Shown in pieces: positions 52,016 through 61,180 of a stretch of DNA of 64,000 nt (position 1 is the stretch's first letter; the number at the start of each line of letters is the position of its first letter). A model generated the notes under the pieces. That model was not told the origin of the DNA. It was given only the letters and a program-made list of their open reading frames with translations, and searched no databases. Source of the stretch: Microbacterium atlanticum (lineage in GTDB: Bacteria > Actinomycetota > Actinomycetes > Actinomycetales > Microbacteriaceae); the NCBI RefSeq assembly GCF_015277815.1, contig NZ_CP063813.1, forward strand, positions 2,914,001-2,978,000, in the 5' to 3' direction. The position numbers were made by a program, and so were the translations under genes.

Positions 52016-53389
52016 TCATTCCCCGCGCGAGATCGTCACCATCTCGTCGCGCGGGACCACCTTGATGCGCACGCGCTCGCGGGGCGCGCCCAGCGCCATC
52101 TCGTGCTCGTCGAGACGGTGCCAGCCCTCGAGGTCGGTCCACCTCACGCCGCGGGAGGCGAGCAGCTCGGGGATCGCCTCCTCCGACGGGTCGCTGGGCT
52201 GCCACCACGTGCCCTGATCGTTGATCAGATGCCGGACGGTCTCCATCGCGTCGGACTTCGTGTGCCCGATGAGACCGACGGGTCCGCGCTTGATCCACCC
52301 GGTCGCGTAGACGCCGTTGACGCGCTGGTTGGAGTCCTTGCTCAGCACCTGACCCTCGCGATTGGGGATCACGCCGTGCTTCTTGTCGAACGGCACACCC
52401 GGCAGCGGCGAGCCGAAGTACCCGACCGCCCGGTAGATCGCCTGGATGGGGACCTCGCGCAGCTCGCCGGTTCCGACCACCCCGCCCTCGCCGTCGGGCC
52501 GCGTCCGCTCGTAGACCAGGGCCGACACCCGGCCGGCGGCATCCGTCTTCACTTCGATCGGCTTGGCGTAGAAGTGCAGGTGAAGCCGGCGCGAGGCCGT
52601 GCCGCCGGCGTTGTTGACCGAGTCGCGCTTGCGCCACGACTGCAGCACACGGTCGATGACCATGACCTGCTTGTTGCTCGCGATCGCCGCGCGAGAGGCT
52701 TCGTCGTAGTCGAAGTCCTCGTCGTAGACGACCATGTCGACATCTCGCAGTTCGCCGAGCTCGCGCAACTCGAGGGGCGTGAACTTGACGTTCGCGGGAC
52801 CGCGTCGACCGAAGACGTGGACATCGGTGACCGGCGAGGCCTTGAGGCCTTCGTACACGTTGTCGGGGATCTCGGTCGGCAGCAGGTCCTCGGCGTGCTT
52901 GGCGAGCATGCGCGAGATGTCGAGTGCGACGTTGCCGTTGCCGATGACGGCGACGGATGCCGCATCCAGCGGCCACTCGCGGGGAACGTCGGGGTGCCCG
53001 TCGAACCAGCTCACGAAGTCCGCCGCGCCGTACGAGCCGACAGCGTCGATCCCCGGGATGTCCAGATCGGTGTCGCGGATCGCGCCGGTGGCGAAGATCA
53101 CCGCGTTGTAGTGCCGTTTGAGGTCCTCGAGGCTGATGTCCTCGCCGAAGCGCACGTTGCCGAAGATGCGGATGTCGCCGCGATCGAGCACCTCGCGCAG
53201 CGCCGTGATGATGCCCTTGATGCGCGGGTGGTCGGGCGCGACGCCGTAGCGGACCAGCCCGTAGGGCGCCGGCAGCTGCTCGAACAGGTCGATCGACACG
53301 TCGAACTTGCGCTCGGCCTTCAGCAGGATGTCTGCCGCGTAGATGCCCGCCGGGCCTGCGCCGACGATCGCCAGCCGGAGCTTGGTCAT
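52016..53389 (-). CDS. fprA: Ferredoxin/adrenodoxin-type NADP+ reductase
   Basis: 457 residues from ATG 53389. GAGPAGIYAADILLKAERKFDVSIDLFEQLPAPYGLVRYGVAPDHPRIKGI is the FAD fingerprint and adrenodoxin-reductase motif; VIFATGAIRDTDLDIPG, AAVIGNGNVALDISRMLA-type NADP site near 155, VFGRRGPANVKFT near 200 and YATGWIKRGPVGLIGHTKSDAMETV near 375 follow. FprA-type enzymes carry electrons from NADPH to ferredoxin, cytosolic. It could serve the P450 in the window only if a ferredoxin exists, which is not the case here. Preceded by a Micrococcales-type inverted repeat at 53440-53480. Confidence 0.95.
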   Translation of the reverse strand: MTKLRLAIVGAGPAGIYAADILLKAERKFDVSIDLFEQLPAPYGLVRYGVAPDHPRIKGIITALREVLDRGDIRIFGNVRFGEDISLEDLKRHYNAVIFATGAIRDTDLDIPGIDAVGSYGAADFVSWFDGHPDVPREWPLDAASVAVIGNGNVALDISRMLAKHAEDLLPTEIPDNVYEGLKASPVTDVHVFGRRGPANVKFTPLELRELGELRDVDMVVYDEDFDYDEASRAAIASNKQVMVIDRVLQSWRKRDSVNNAGGTASRRLHLHFYAKPIEVKTDAAGRVSALVYERTRPDGEGGVVGTGELREVPIQAIYRAVGYFGSPLPGVPFDKKHGVIPNREGQVLSKDSNQRVNGVYATGWIKRGPVGLIGHTKSDAMETVRHLINDQGTWWQPSDPSEEAIPELLASRGVRWTDLEGWHRLDEHEMALGAPRERVRIKVVPRDEMVTISRGE

Positions 53390-53439
53390 GGTGGTCCTTT
53401 CGGGAGGCGTGGCCCCGCGTGGGGCCGGCCCGTGGGCGT

Positions 53440-53480
53440 GTCGAAGGGCTCGGGGGGCGCGCCCTTCGACGGGCTCAGGG
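53440..53480. repeat. CTTCGAC-type interspersed repeat / hairpin
   Basis: GTCGAAGGGC (53440-53449) pairs with GCCCTTCGAC (53461-53470), followed by GGGCTCAGGG. This CCCTTCGACxxGCTCAGGG unit is widespread between genes in Micrococcales genomes. It lies between the idsA and fprA genes, and may act as a terminator. Confidence 0.65.
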
Positions 53481-53490
53481 GCTGGGATGG

Positions 53491-54546
53491 TCAACTGGAG
53501 CGATCCGCGACGGCCTGTGCGAACCGGGTCAGCGCCTCGCGCACCGCGCCGTCGGGCAGCGGTTCGAGTGCGTCGACCGCCTGCTGCGACCACGCGTGGG
53601 CGAGGTCCAGCGTCGCCTCGGTCGCAGGGTGCTCCCGCAGCTGCGCGAGCGGCTCGTCCAGAAGCGACGGGTCGGCCCCGTCGGCGATGCGTGCGACGCC
53701 CTCGTCGATGCGGTCGCGCAGCGCGAGGGACGAGGCATCCGTCCGCTGTCCGAGCACGAGGTAGGGCATGGTCGGCACGCCGGCACGGAGGTCGGTGCCG
53801 GGCACCTTGCCGGTCTCGTCGGGATCGGCGGACAGGTCGATGACGTCGTCGAGCAGCTGGAAGGCGACACCGGCCTTCTCGCCGAACGTCATCAACGCGC
53901 CTTCGAACTCTTCGGGGCCGTTCGAGAAGATGACGCCGGCCTGGGCCGCCGCCGCGATCAGGGAGCCGGTCTTGTCGGACAGGACCTGCAGATAGAACTC
54001 GACGCGATCGTCCGTCTCGGCCGGCCCGACCGTCTCGTGCATCTGCCCGAGCACCAGCCGCTCGAAGGTGTCTGCTTGCAGCCTGATCGCGCGGTCGCCG
54101 TGGCGGGCCATGATCTGGCTCGCGCGGGAGAAGAGGAGGTCGCCGGTGAGGATCGCGACGCTGTTGCCCCATACCGCGTGCGCGCTGGGCACGCCGCGGC
54201 GCCGATCTGCGGCATCCATCACATCGTCGTGGTAGAGCGAACCGAGGTGGGTCATCTCCAGCGCGGTGGCTGACTCGATCACCTCGTCGGTCGCGCCGTC
54301 GCCGAGCTGTGCGGTCAGCAGGGCCAGCATGGGCCGCACGCGCTTGCCGCCGGCGTCGTAGAGGTAGCGGCTCGTGGCGTCGGCGAGCGCGTCGGTGACA
54401 CGGAGCTCCTGCTCGAGGGCGTCGTCGACGCGTTTGAGCCCCGCCTCCACCGTCTTGAGCAGGCTGCGCGAGCGCGCGCCGGCGAAGACGCGGTCGGTCA
54501 GGCCCAGCTTGCCCGCGATGTGCGAGCCCGGCGCGGTCGGTGTCAC
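53491..54546 (-). CDS. Polyprenyl (heptaprenyl/nonaprenyl-type) diphosphate synthase
   Basis: 351 residues from GTG 54546. Trans-isoprenyl synthase motifs: YLYDAGGKRVRPMLALL near 60, first Asp-rich motif HLGSLYHDDVMDAADRRRG near 103-115, LLFSRASQIMARHG, and second motif FQLLDDVIDLSADPDETGKVPGTDLRAGVPTMP near 230. It builds the isoprenoid tail of menaquinone, attached before the MenG methylation. Located 51 bp from menG in the same direction, and near menF and menD. Confidence 0.9.
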   Translation of the reverse strand: MTPTAPGSHIAGKLGLTDRVFAGARSRSLLKTVEAGLKRVDDALEQELRVTDALADATSRYLYDAGGKRVRPMLALLTAQLGDGATDEVIESATALEMTHLGSLYHDDVMDAADRRRGVPSAHAVWGNSVAILTGDLLFSRASQIMARHGDRAIRLQADTFERLVLGQMHETVGPAETDDRVEFYLQVLSDKTGSLIAAAAQAGVIFSNGPEEFEGALMTFGEKAGVAFQLLDDVIDLSADPDETGKVPGTDLRAGVPTMPYLVLGQRTDASSLALRDRIDEGVARIADGADPSLLDEPLAQLREHPATEATLDLAHAWSQQAVDALEPLPDGAVREALTRFAQAVADRSS

Positions 54547-54597
54547 AAGGCCAGCCTACCGGGGGCGGGTTCGGGCGCGGCTCGCGGGATCGGGCGG

Positions 54598-55335
54598 CTA
54601 CCTGTCGCGCGGCTTGGTGGCGCGGTGCAGCGCCACGATCCCCATCGAGAGGTTGCGGTACGCGACGTCGGTCCACCCGGCTTCGCGGATCCACGCCGAC
54701 AGGGTGCGCTGATCGGGCCAGTCCCGGATCGACTCGTTGAGGTAGTCGTACGCCTCGGCGTTCGAGCTGACGGTCTTGGCCACCACGGGGAGCACGCGGT
54801 CGTTGTAGAAGCGGTAGAGGCCGTTGAAGGTCTTCGACGGCGGATGCGAGAACTCGCAGATCACCAGGCGCCCGCCGGGCCTGGTGACGCGCAGCAGCTC
54901 GCGCAGCGCCTGCTGGGGCTCGTTGACGTTGCGCAGGCCGAACGACATCGTGACGGCGTCGAACTCGGCATCGGCGAACGGCAGTGCGGTCGCGTCGGCC
55001 TGAACGAACGACAGGTTCCGGATGCCGCCGTGCCGCCGCCTGCCCTCCGCGATCATGCCCGGCGAGAAGTCTGCGGCGACCACGTCGGCGCCACGGCCGG
55101 CCAGCGCGACGCTCGAGGCGCCCGTGCCCGCCGCGAGATCGAGGATGCGCTCGCCTCGCCGGGGCGCCACCGCACGGGTGGTCGCCGCCCGCCAGAGGCG
55201 GTCGTTGCCCATGCTGAGCACGGTGTTCGTGCGGTCGTAGCCGGCGGCGACCTGGTCGAACATGCCGCTCACGCTCGACGGGTCCTTGTGCAGGTCGGCG
55301 CGGTTCGGCTCGTGATCGGAGGGGTCGGATGCCAC
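54598..55335 (-). CDS. menG: Demethylmenaquinone methyltransferase
   Basis: 245 residues from GTG 55335. UbiE/MenG signature: [37 protein letters not shown] at the start, [17 protein letters not shown] with the AdoMet motif near 70, [57 protein letters not shown] near 125-160. It methylates demethylmenaquinone in the last step of menaquinone synthesis. Same transcript as the polyprenyl synthase downstream. Confidence 0.93.
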   Translation of the reverse strand: MASDPSDHEPNRADLHKDPSSVSGMFDQVAAGYDRTNTVLSMGNDRLWRAATTRAVAPRRGERILDLAAGTGASSVALAGRGADVVAADFSPGMIAEGRRRHGGIRNLSFVQADATALPFADAEFDAVTMSFGLRNVNEPQQALRELLRVTRPGGRLVICEFSHPPSKTFNGLYRFYNDRVLPVVAKTVSSNAEAYDYLNESIRDWPDQRTLSAWIREAGWTDVAYRNLSMGIVALHRATKPRDR

Positions 55336-55345
55336 GGCTTCGAGT

Positions 55346-55987
55346 CTAGGCTTCGGTCGCGGTGGCGCGGCGGCCCGGCCGATCGAGCGACGCGAGTCGT
55401 GCGAGCCATCCGGCCGCGGTCGCCTCGTCGAAGGGCGGCTCGCCGTCGCGGACCCGGCGCTCGAGGCTCCGTGCCACCGCCTCGAGCCGTTCGACGAGGT
55501 CCTGCGGGTAGTCGTACCGCGCGCGGTGCTCCTCCCACTCGTCGCGGTCCTCGATGTACACGTCGCCCGGCTGGCGCAGGATCCCCTCGCGATCGACGTA
55601 CGCGGCGTCGGGATCCCGCCGCACCACGTCGAGGTCCATGTCGATGCCGGTCGGCTCTCCGTCGTGCCAGCGCACGTCCCAGGCGATGTCGATGTAGATG
55701 CGCGTCCGGCTCGGCGGCGCGTTGAACGTGTACGCGTAGTCGCCGGTCGCCGGGACGAGGGTGACGTTGTCGTGTGCGACGACGACCTCGCGTCCGGGGC
55801 GCGCGCTGCGATCGCCCGCCTGCTGGCCGAACCACTCGCCCCAGCCGTCGACGCCGAGGTAGACGCACTCGTGCAGCCAGTGCGGGGAGCCGTCCCACTT
55901 GCGCCACCGGAACAGCACCTCGGACCCGGCTGCGGGACGCTCGACGGGACCGGAGGGGCGGGGCTGCGCGGCGTCGTCGGTCACCAC
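55346..55987 (-). CDS. DUF402-family protein
   Basis: 213 residues from GTG 55987 (GTG 55984 also possible). DUF402 core: [91 protein letters not shown]. The D-x-DLD-V and EDEDE-like acidic clusters are typical. DUF402 proteins hydrolyse nucleoside diphosphates or triphosphates in characterised cases. Ends 10 bp before menG; divergent from menF. Confidence 0.82.
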   Translation of the reverse strand: MVTDDAAQPRPSGPVERPAAGSEVLFRWRKWDGSPHWLHECVYLGVDGWGEWFGQQAGDRSARPGREVVVAHDNVTLVPATGDYAYTFNAPPSRTRIYIDIAWDVRWHDGEPTGIDMDLDVVRRDPDAAYVDREGILRQPGDVYIEDRDEWEEHRARYDYPQDLVERLEAVARSLERRVRDGEPPFDEATAAGWLARLASLDRPGRRATATEA

Positions 55988-56006
55988 GCGAGTCTAGGCT
56001 GGAGCC

Positions 56007-57314
56007 GTGACATCTCCGCACCGCCCGGCTGCGCTGGTGGTCGAGACCCGCGAGATCGACCTGGTCGACGACCTTCTCGCGTACGCCTCCCCCGACGACC
56101 CGCTGGCCTGGCTGCGAAGGGGCGACGGCATCGTGGGGATCGGCGCGGTGAGCGGCTACGAGCGCGGCCCGCGCGGGAGCTCCGCCGACGACACGTCCCC
56201 CGCGGACGCCTGGCGGCGCATCGCTGAGGCGTCGGAGGTCGACGACCCGCTGCGCCTTCCCGGCACAGGGCTCGTCGCCTTCGGGACGTTCGTGTTCGAC
56301 GAGCGGTCCGCCGGCACGAGCCGGCTGATCGTCCCGCAGGTCGTCGTCGGGCGACACCACGGCCGATCGTGGATCACGCGGATCCGCACCGCCGGTGAGG
56401 CGCTTGCGGAGCCCACGGTGAAGCCGACGCCCTACGGACCGTACTGGTCGGCCACGCTCGGCCCGGGCACACTGGACCCCGCGGGGTATCAGGCGGCGGT
56501 GCGACAGGCGGTGGACGCGATCCGCGCGGGTGAGCTCGAGAAGGTCGTGCTCGCCCGCGACCTCGTCGGGACCATCCCGGTCGGCGCCGACCTGCGTCGT
56601 CTCGTGCGCGCGCTGTCGGACGACTACCCCGACACCTGGACGTTCGCGGTCGACGGACTCATCGGCGCCAGTCCCGAGACCCTCGTCACCGCGTCACGCG
56701 GTGTCGTGACGGCACGCGTGCTCGCCGGCACCATCCCGCGCGGCACCGACGCGCACCGCGACACCGAGGCATCCGCGTCGCTCTCGCACAGCGTCAAGGA
56801 CCTCGAGGAGCACCGCTACGCCGTGCAGAGCGTGCTCGACACGCTGCGCCCGCACGTGCGCCACCTGCAGGCCGATCCCGAGCCGTTCACGCTGAAGCTG
56901 CCGAACCTCTGGCACCTGGCGACCGATGTCGCCGGTGACCTCGCCGACCACGCGTCGGCGCTCGACCTCGTGGCGGCGCTGCACCCGACGGCCGCGGTCG
57001 CGGGGACGCCGCGGGATGCCGCGACCGACCTCATCCGCCGGCTCGAGCCGTTCGACCGGCGGCGCTACGCGGGCCCCGTGGGGTGGGTCGACGGCGATGG
57101 GAACGGCGAGTGGGCGATCGCCCTGCGGTGCGCGCAGGTCGGCACCCTCCGACCGGAGCGGGGACCGGCGGAGGAGGACCGGAACCCGGCTGCGGGCGAC
57201 ACCGTCGCGGTGGTCGCGCACGCGGGCGCCGGGATCGTGGCACAGAGCAACCCGGAGGCGGAGCTGCTGGAGACCCGCGTCAAGTTCCGGCCGATCGTGG
57301 ACGCCCTCGCATGA
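56007..57314 (+). CDS. menF: Isochorismate synthase
   Basis: 435 residues from GTG 56007. Chorismate-binding enzyme: LPGTGLVAFGTFVFDERSAGTSRLIVP near 85-110, AVRQAVDAIRAGELEKVVLARDL near 165, SPETLVTASRGVVTARVLAGTIPRGTDA (active-site region), HPTAAVAGTPRDAATDLIRRLEPFDRRRYAGPVGWVDGDGNGEWAIALRCAQV and GAGIVAQSNPEAELLETRVKFRPI. Converts chorismate to isochorismate, first step to menaquinone. The stop overlaps the amidohydrolase ATG (ATGA). Confidence 0.92.
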   Translation: MTSPHRPAALVVETREIDLVDDLLAYASPDDPLAWLRRGDGIVGIGAVSGYERGPRGSSADDTSPADAWRRIAEASEVDDPLRLPGTGLVAFGTFVFDERSAGTSRLIVPQVVVGRHHGRSWITRIRTAGEALAEPTVKPTPYGPYWSATLGPGTLDPAGYQAAVRQAVDAIRAGELEKVVLARDLVGTIPVGADLRRLVRALSDDYPDTWTFAVDGLIGASPETLVTASRGVVTARVLAGTIPRGTDAHRDTEASASLSHSVKDLEEHRYAVQSVLDTLRPHVRHLQADPEPFTLKLPNLWHLATDVAGDLADHASALDLVAALHPTAAVAGTPRDAATDLIRRLEPFDRRRYAGPVGWVDGDGNGEWAIALRCAQVGTLRPERGPAEEDRNPAAGDTVAVVAHAGAGIVAQSNPEAELLETRVKFRPIVDALA

Positions 57315-58561
57315 CCGCACCCGGCCACCTCCCGGTGCAGGGCAGCGCGGTCCTCACGGGCATTCGCCTGATCGACGGCGACGGGTCGGCGCCGCGGGAC
57401 GGCCTCGCCCTGGTGATCCAGGACGGCGTCATCGCCGCCGTCGCACCTGCGGACGCGATCGGCGCGCGCACCGGAACGATCGACCTCGGCGGCGCCTTCG
57501 TCATGCCGGGCCTGGTCAACATGCACAACCACTTCTCGCTCTCGCTCCCCGGGCCCGGTGGCGACGCGGTGAGCGCCCTCGGCGCGCACGACCTCGCCCT
57601 CCACATGGCCGACGCTGCGCGGCGCACGCTGCTCGCCGGCGTGACGACGGTCCGGTGCGTCGCCGAGAAGGCAGGGGCGGACTTCGCTCTGCGGCGCGCG
57701 ATCGAGACGGGGTACGTGCTCGGACCCCGGATCCGCACAGCCGGCCGGGCGCTGTGCTGCACCGGCGGGCACGGCCACGACACCGACGACACCCTCGAGT
57801 GCGACGGCGCCGACGCCTTCGCACGCGGGGTGCGCAGCCAGATCGCCCTCGGCGCCGATCTCATCAAGCTGATGGTCTCGGGCGGCATCGCCGGCGAGCA
57901 CGAGCAGATCACGACGGCGCAGCTCACCCGCGACGAGATGGCCGCCGCGATCTCGACCGCACACGCCTGGGGGCGCAGGGTGACGGCGCACGCCGGTCCC
58001 GCCGCGGTCATCGCCGACGCCGTCGAGCTCGGCCTGGACTGCGTGGAGCACGGCTACGAGCTGACGCCCGAGGTGGCGGCGCTCATGGCCGAGCGCGGCA
58101 CGGCTCTCGTGCCCACCCTCGTGGTGACCCGCGCACAGGCGTTCTTCGACGATCTCGGCGTGCCCGCGTGGATGGCGGAGCGCTCGCTGGGCGCCGGCAT
58201 CCGTCATCTCCGGTCGTACCGGCACGCGTTCGAGGCGGGCGTGGAAGTGCTGCTCGGCAGCGACATGCCGCCGTACTGGGCCTTCGAGGGCACCTCGGCC
58301 ATCGTGCGCGAGCTGGAGCACATGGCGGAGGGCGGACTGGGCGCGGCCGACGCGATCCGCGCGGCCACGTCGGGGCCCGCGCGGTGGCTCGGCGATGAAG
58401 GACGCTACGGGATGCTGCGCCCCGGCCACGCCGCGGATCTCATCGCGATGCCCGACGACCCGACCGCGGGCATCGGCGCCCTGCGCGGCCTCGACTTCGT
58501 GATGCGCGGCGGGGTCGTGGTGCGGGATGACCGCGGGAGAGCCGCCGTCGGAGGCCTTTAG
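57311..58561 (+). CDS. Metal-dependent amidohydrolase
   Basis: 416 residues from ATG 57311 in an ATGA overlap with menF. Amidohydrolase-superfamily ligands: MPGLVNMHNHFSLS (His-x-His near 66-68), DLIKLMVSGG with the carboxylated Lys near 184, VTAHAG (His) near 217, CVEHGYEL (His) near 240, and LLGSDMPPYWAF with the catalytic Asp near 317. Related to imidazolonepropionase / aryldialkylphosphatase-like enzymes; substrate unknown. It is not an obvious menaquinone enzyme and its coupling to menF may be coincidental. Its stop overlaps the DUF885 stop. Confidence 0.85.
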   Translation: MTAPGHLPVQGSAVLTGIRLIDGDGSAPRDGLALVIQDGVIAAVAPADAIGARTGTIDLGGAFVMPGLVNMHNHFSLSLPGPGGDAVSALGAHDLALHMADAARRTLLAGVTTVRCVAEKAGADFALRRAIETGYVLGPRIRTAGRALCCTGGHGHDTDDTLECDGADAFARGVRSQIALGADLIKLMVSGGIAGEHEQITTAQLTRDEMAAAISTAHAWGRRVTAHAGPAAVIADAVELGLDCVEHGYELTPEVAALMAERGTALVPTLVVTRAQAFFDDLGVPAWMAERSLGAGIRHLRSYRHAFEAGVEVLLGSDMPPYWAFEGTSAIVRELEHMAEGGLGAADAIRAATSGPARWLGDEGRYGMLRPGHAADLIAMPDDPTAGIGALRGLDFVMRGGVVVRDDRGRAAVGGL

Positions 58562-60213
58562 GCGAGCAGGTCGCGGAGCGGGTCGAGGCCCATCGGTCCG
58601 AGACCCAGTGCGTCGCGGTGGAAGTCGCGCAACGAGAATCCGTCGCCGAGCCGCTGCTGACGGACCCGGCGCGCCTCGGTCCACAGGCGTGCACCGACCT
58701 TGAACGCGAGCGCCTGCGCAGGCCAGCCCAGGTAGCGATCCACCTCGAACCCGGCCAGGGCGGGCTCGACGAGCGCGAACTCCACGAGCATCCGCTCGGC
58801 GAGCTCGGGCGTCCACTCCTGCTCGGCGACGAGCGCGTTGGGTGGGATCGGCCGGCCGGTGTGCAGGCCGATGTCGGCGACGATCCGCACCGACCGCCAG
58901 ATCTGCCCGAGCAGGAGGCCCAGCCGTTCCGCCGGGTCGCGGAGGAGCCCCAGCTCGTCGGCCAGCTGCTCGGCGTAGTGGGCCCAGCCCTCGGCATAGC
59001 CGTGGATGTGACACAGGTGACGTTGCCACGGGTGCAGGTCGGGGTACGAGGCGGTCAGCACGAACTGGAGGTGGTGACCGGGGACACCCTCGTGATGCAC
59101 GCTCGTCACCTCCTGCCAGCGCGCCGCGACCGGCACGCCGCTCGGGATCGTCCAGACGACGCGCCCCGGCGTCGAGCCGTCCGGCGCTCCGGGGGTGTAG
59201 AAGACGACCCCCGACGCGGCCTCGGACACGAGGCACTCCACGCTGCCGATGGCGACGGGCAGGTCGAACGCCGGCCGAACCGCATCGATCGTCTCGGAGA
59301 CACGCTGCGTCAGCCATGCCTGGATCGCCCCGACGCCGTCGAGGCGGTAGCGCGGGTCGGCGTCGAGCACGGACGCCGCGGACCGGACCGGATCCGCGCC
59401 CGTGCCGCCGAGCCGGCGAGCCAGCGTCCGGGCCTCGTCGACCAGCCGCGCCAGCTCGGACCAGCCGTAGGCGTAGGTCTCCGCAATGTCGACGCGGGCG
59501 CCGAGCATGCCGGCGGCCAGATCCGGGTACCGGTCGGCACCGACCCCGTCCTCGGTCGGGGCGACGGGGCGCAGCTCGTCGCGGAGCAGCGCGACGAGCT
59601 CGGCGAGCGCCGCCGCGGTCTCGTCGGCGGCGGCGCGGACGCGGCCCGCGGCGGCGGAATGCGTCCCGTCCGCCACGGGCACCGAGCCGAACCAGTCGCG
59701 ATCGATCCACGACTGCACCTGCTCGGTGAGGGTGTCGAGCTGGCGGACCGGCGCGACGGCCCACCCCGCGAAGCGGTCGGCGTTGTCGCGCGACCACCGC
59801 AGCGCCGCGACATACTGACGCACCGCTGTCGGCGCCGCCTCCAGCCGCAGCAGCAGTGCCTCGCCCGCGGCATCCGGCGTCACCGTCAGGCCTTCGACGG
59901 CAGAGCGGACCAGGTGCACGGGCGTGGCGAGTCCGGCGACCAGCCGCGCCGTGAACCCCGAGTCGAAGAGCAGCCGCTCGCGCTCCAGGCGCTCACGCAG
60001 CGCCGCGCGCAGCACCGCGTCACCACCGTCCGTCGCGTCCAGCGCCACCAGCGTCTCGCCCTGCAGCGCGTACTTGCGCTGCAGCCACTGCGGACCGAGA
60101 TCGGGCAGCGGCGGCCCCTCCAGGCCGATCGCCGCCGCGGCGTCGGGCTCGTGGGCGGCGAGTTCTCTGACGTACGCGTCGGCGATCGCGCGGACGGGGT
60201 CGTGGTCGCTCAC
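58558..60213 (-). CDS. DUF885 family protein (zinc metallopeptidase-like)
   Basis: 551 residues. DUF885 proteins are all-helical gluzincin-like hydrolases. The metal site reads TSVHHEGVPGHHLQFVLTA near 375 (a His-Glu-x4-His variant), and the glutamate-bearing HIHGYAEGWAHYAEQLADELG follows near 410. Also present: WTIPSGVPVAARWQE just before and the QIWRSVRIVADIGLHTGR segment later. Function in actinobacteria unknown. The two convergent stops share four bases (58558-58561). Confidence 0.85.
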   Translation of the reverse strand: MSDHDPVRAIADAYVRELAAHEPDAAAAIGLEGPPLPDLGPQWLQRKYALQGETLVALDATDGGDAVLRAALRERLERERLLFDSGFTARLVAGLATPVHLVRSAVEGLTVTPDAAGEALLLRLEAAPTAVRQYVAALRWSRDNADRFAGWAVAPVRQLDTLTEQVQSWIDRDWFGSVPVADGTHSAAAGRVRAAADETAAALAELVALLRDELRPVAPTEDGVGADRYPDLAAGMLGARVDIAETYAYGWSELARLVDEARTLARRLGGTGADPVRSAASVLDADPRYRLDGVGAIQAWLTQRVSETIDAVRPAFDLPVAIGSVECLVSEAASGVVFYTPGAPDGSTPGRVVWTIPSGVPVAARWQEVTSVHHEGVPGHHLQFVLTASYPDLHPWQRHLCHIHGYAEGWAHYAEQLADELGLLRDPAERLGLLLGQIWRSVRIVADIGLHTGRPIPPNALVAEQEWTPELAERMLVEFALVEPALAGFEVDRYLGWPAQALAFKVGARLWTEARRVRQQRLGDGFSLRDFHRDALGLGPMGLDPLRDLLA

Positions 60214-60257
60214 CGGTTCAGGCTACGCGGCGTGCGGCGCACGGCGCGCCTGGGGGT

Positions 60258-61121
60258 TCAGCTCGCGGCGAGACGCTTCTTCTCCGCCTCGACGTCGAAC
60301 GTCGCGAGCGGCCACTGCGGGTCGATGTCCTCGAGCGCCTCGAGCAGCAGGTGCTGCACGGCCAGCCGTGCGTACCACTTGCGGTCCGCGGGCACGACAT
60401 ACCAGGGGGCGTGATCGGTCGAGGTGCGCTCGAACACGGTCTGGTACGCCGCCATGTACTTGGGCCAGAGCTCGCGCTCGTCGACGTCTCCGGGGTTGTA
60501 CTTCCAGTGCTTGTCGGGCCGCTCGAGTCGCTCCATGAGCCGGTCGCGCTGCTCGCCGTGCGAGATGTGCAGCATCACCTTGACGATCCGGGTGCCGCTG
60601 TCGGCCACGCGCTGCTCGAACTCGTTGATCGCGCCGTAGCGGCGCTCGATCTCGTCGGGCGGCGCGAGGGATCGCACCCGGCCGATGAGGACGTCCTCGT
60701 AGTGGGACCGATCGAAGACCCCGATGTACCCCGGCTCGGGAAGCCTGCGCTCAACGCGCCACAGGAAGTCGTGCTCGAGCTCTTCGGGGGTGGGCTTCTT
60801 GAACGCCGTGAGCGCCACACCCTGCGGGTCGACGGAGCCGACCACGTGACGGATGATGCCGCCCTTGCCCGCGGAGTCCATCGCCTGCAGCACCAGCAGC
60901 ACGGCGGCGTTCGTCGCGTCGACGCGACTGCGGGCGAACAGCCGCTCCTGGTACTCGTCGAGCTCGGCGGCACCAGCGGCGAGGTCCTCCGCGGCCTGGT
61001 CCTTGTCTTCGCCGTATCCGGGCGTGGCGCGGGTGTCGACGTCGGCGAGGACGAAGTCGTCCCCTGCCCGGAGGAGCTCGGCGACGTCGCCGCTCCAGTG
61101 CTTCTGACTCGAGGCGATCAT
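60258..61121 (-). CDS. ppk2: Polyphosphate kinase 2 family protein
   Basis: 287 residues. PPK2 motifs: LLVLQAMDSAGKGGIIRHVVGSVDPQGV (Walker A region) near 75-100, FDRSHYEDVLIGRV (Walker B with the lid Arg) near 140, and the lid/second motif with IVKVMLHISHGEQRDRLMERLERPDKHWKYNPGDVDERELW near 175-210. Uses polyphosphate to phosphorylate nucleotides; whether NDP or NMP cannot be judged by eye. Cytosolic. Alone between the DUF885 gene and menD, both on the same strand. Confidence 0.9.
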   Translation of the reverse strand: MIASSQKHWSGDVAELLRAGDDFVLADVDTRATPGYGEDKDQAAEDLAAGAAELDEYQERLFARSRVDATNAAVLLVLQAMDSAGKGGIIRHVVGSVDPQGVALTAFKKPTPEELEHDFLWRVERRLPEPGYIGVFDRSHYEDVLIGRVRSLAPPDEIERRYGAINEFEQRVADSGTRIVKVMLHISHGEQRDRLMERLERPDKHWKYNPGDVDERELWPKYMAAYQTVFERTSTDHAPWYVVPADRKWYARLAVQHLLLEALEDIDPQWPLATFDVEAEKKRLAAS

Positions 61122-61180
61122 GGAGCCATCATGACCTGCCCGCTGCCCTCTCAGCCAGGACCGGCCGCGCCGGGGACGAC

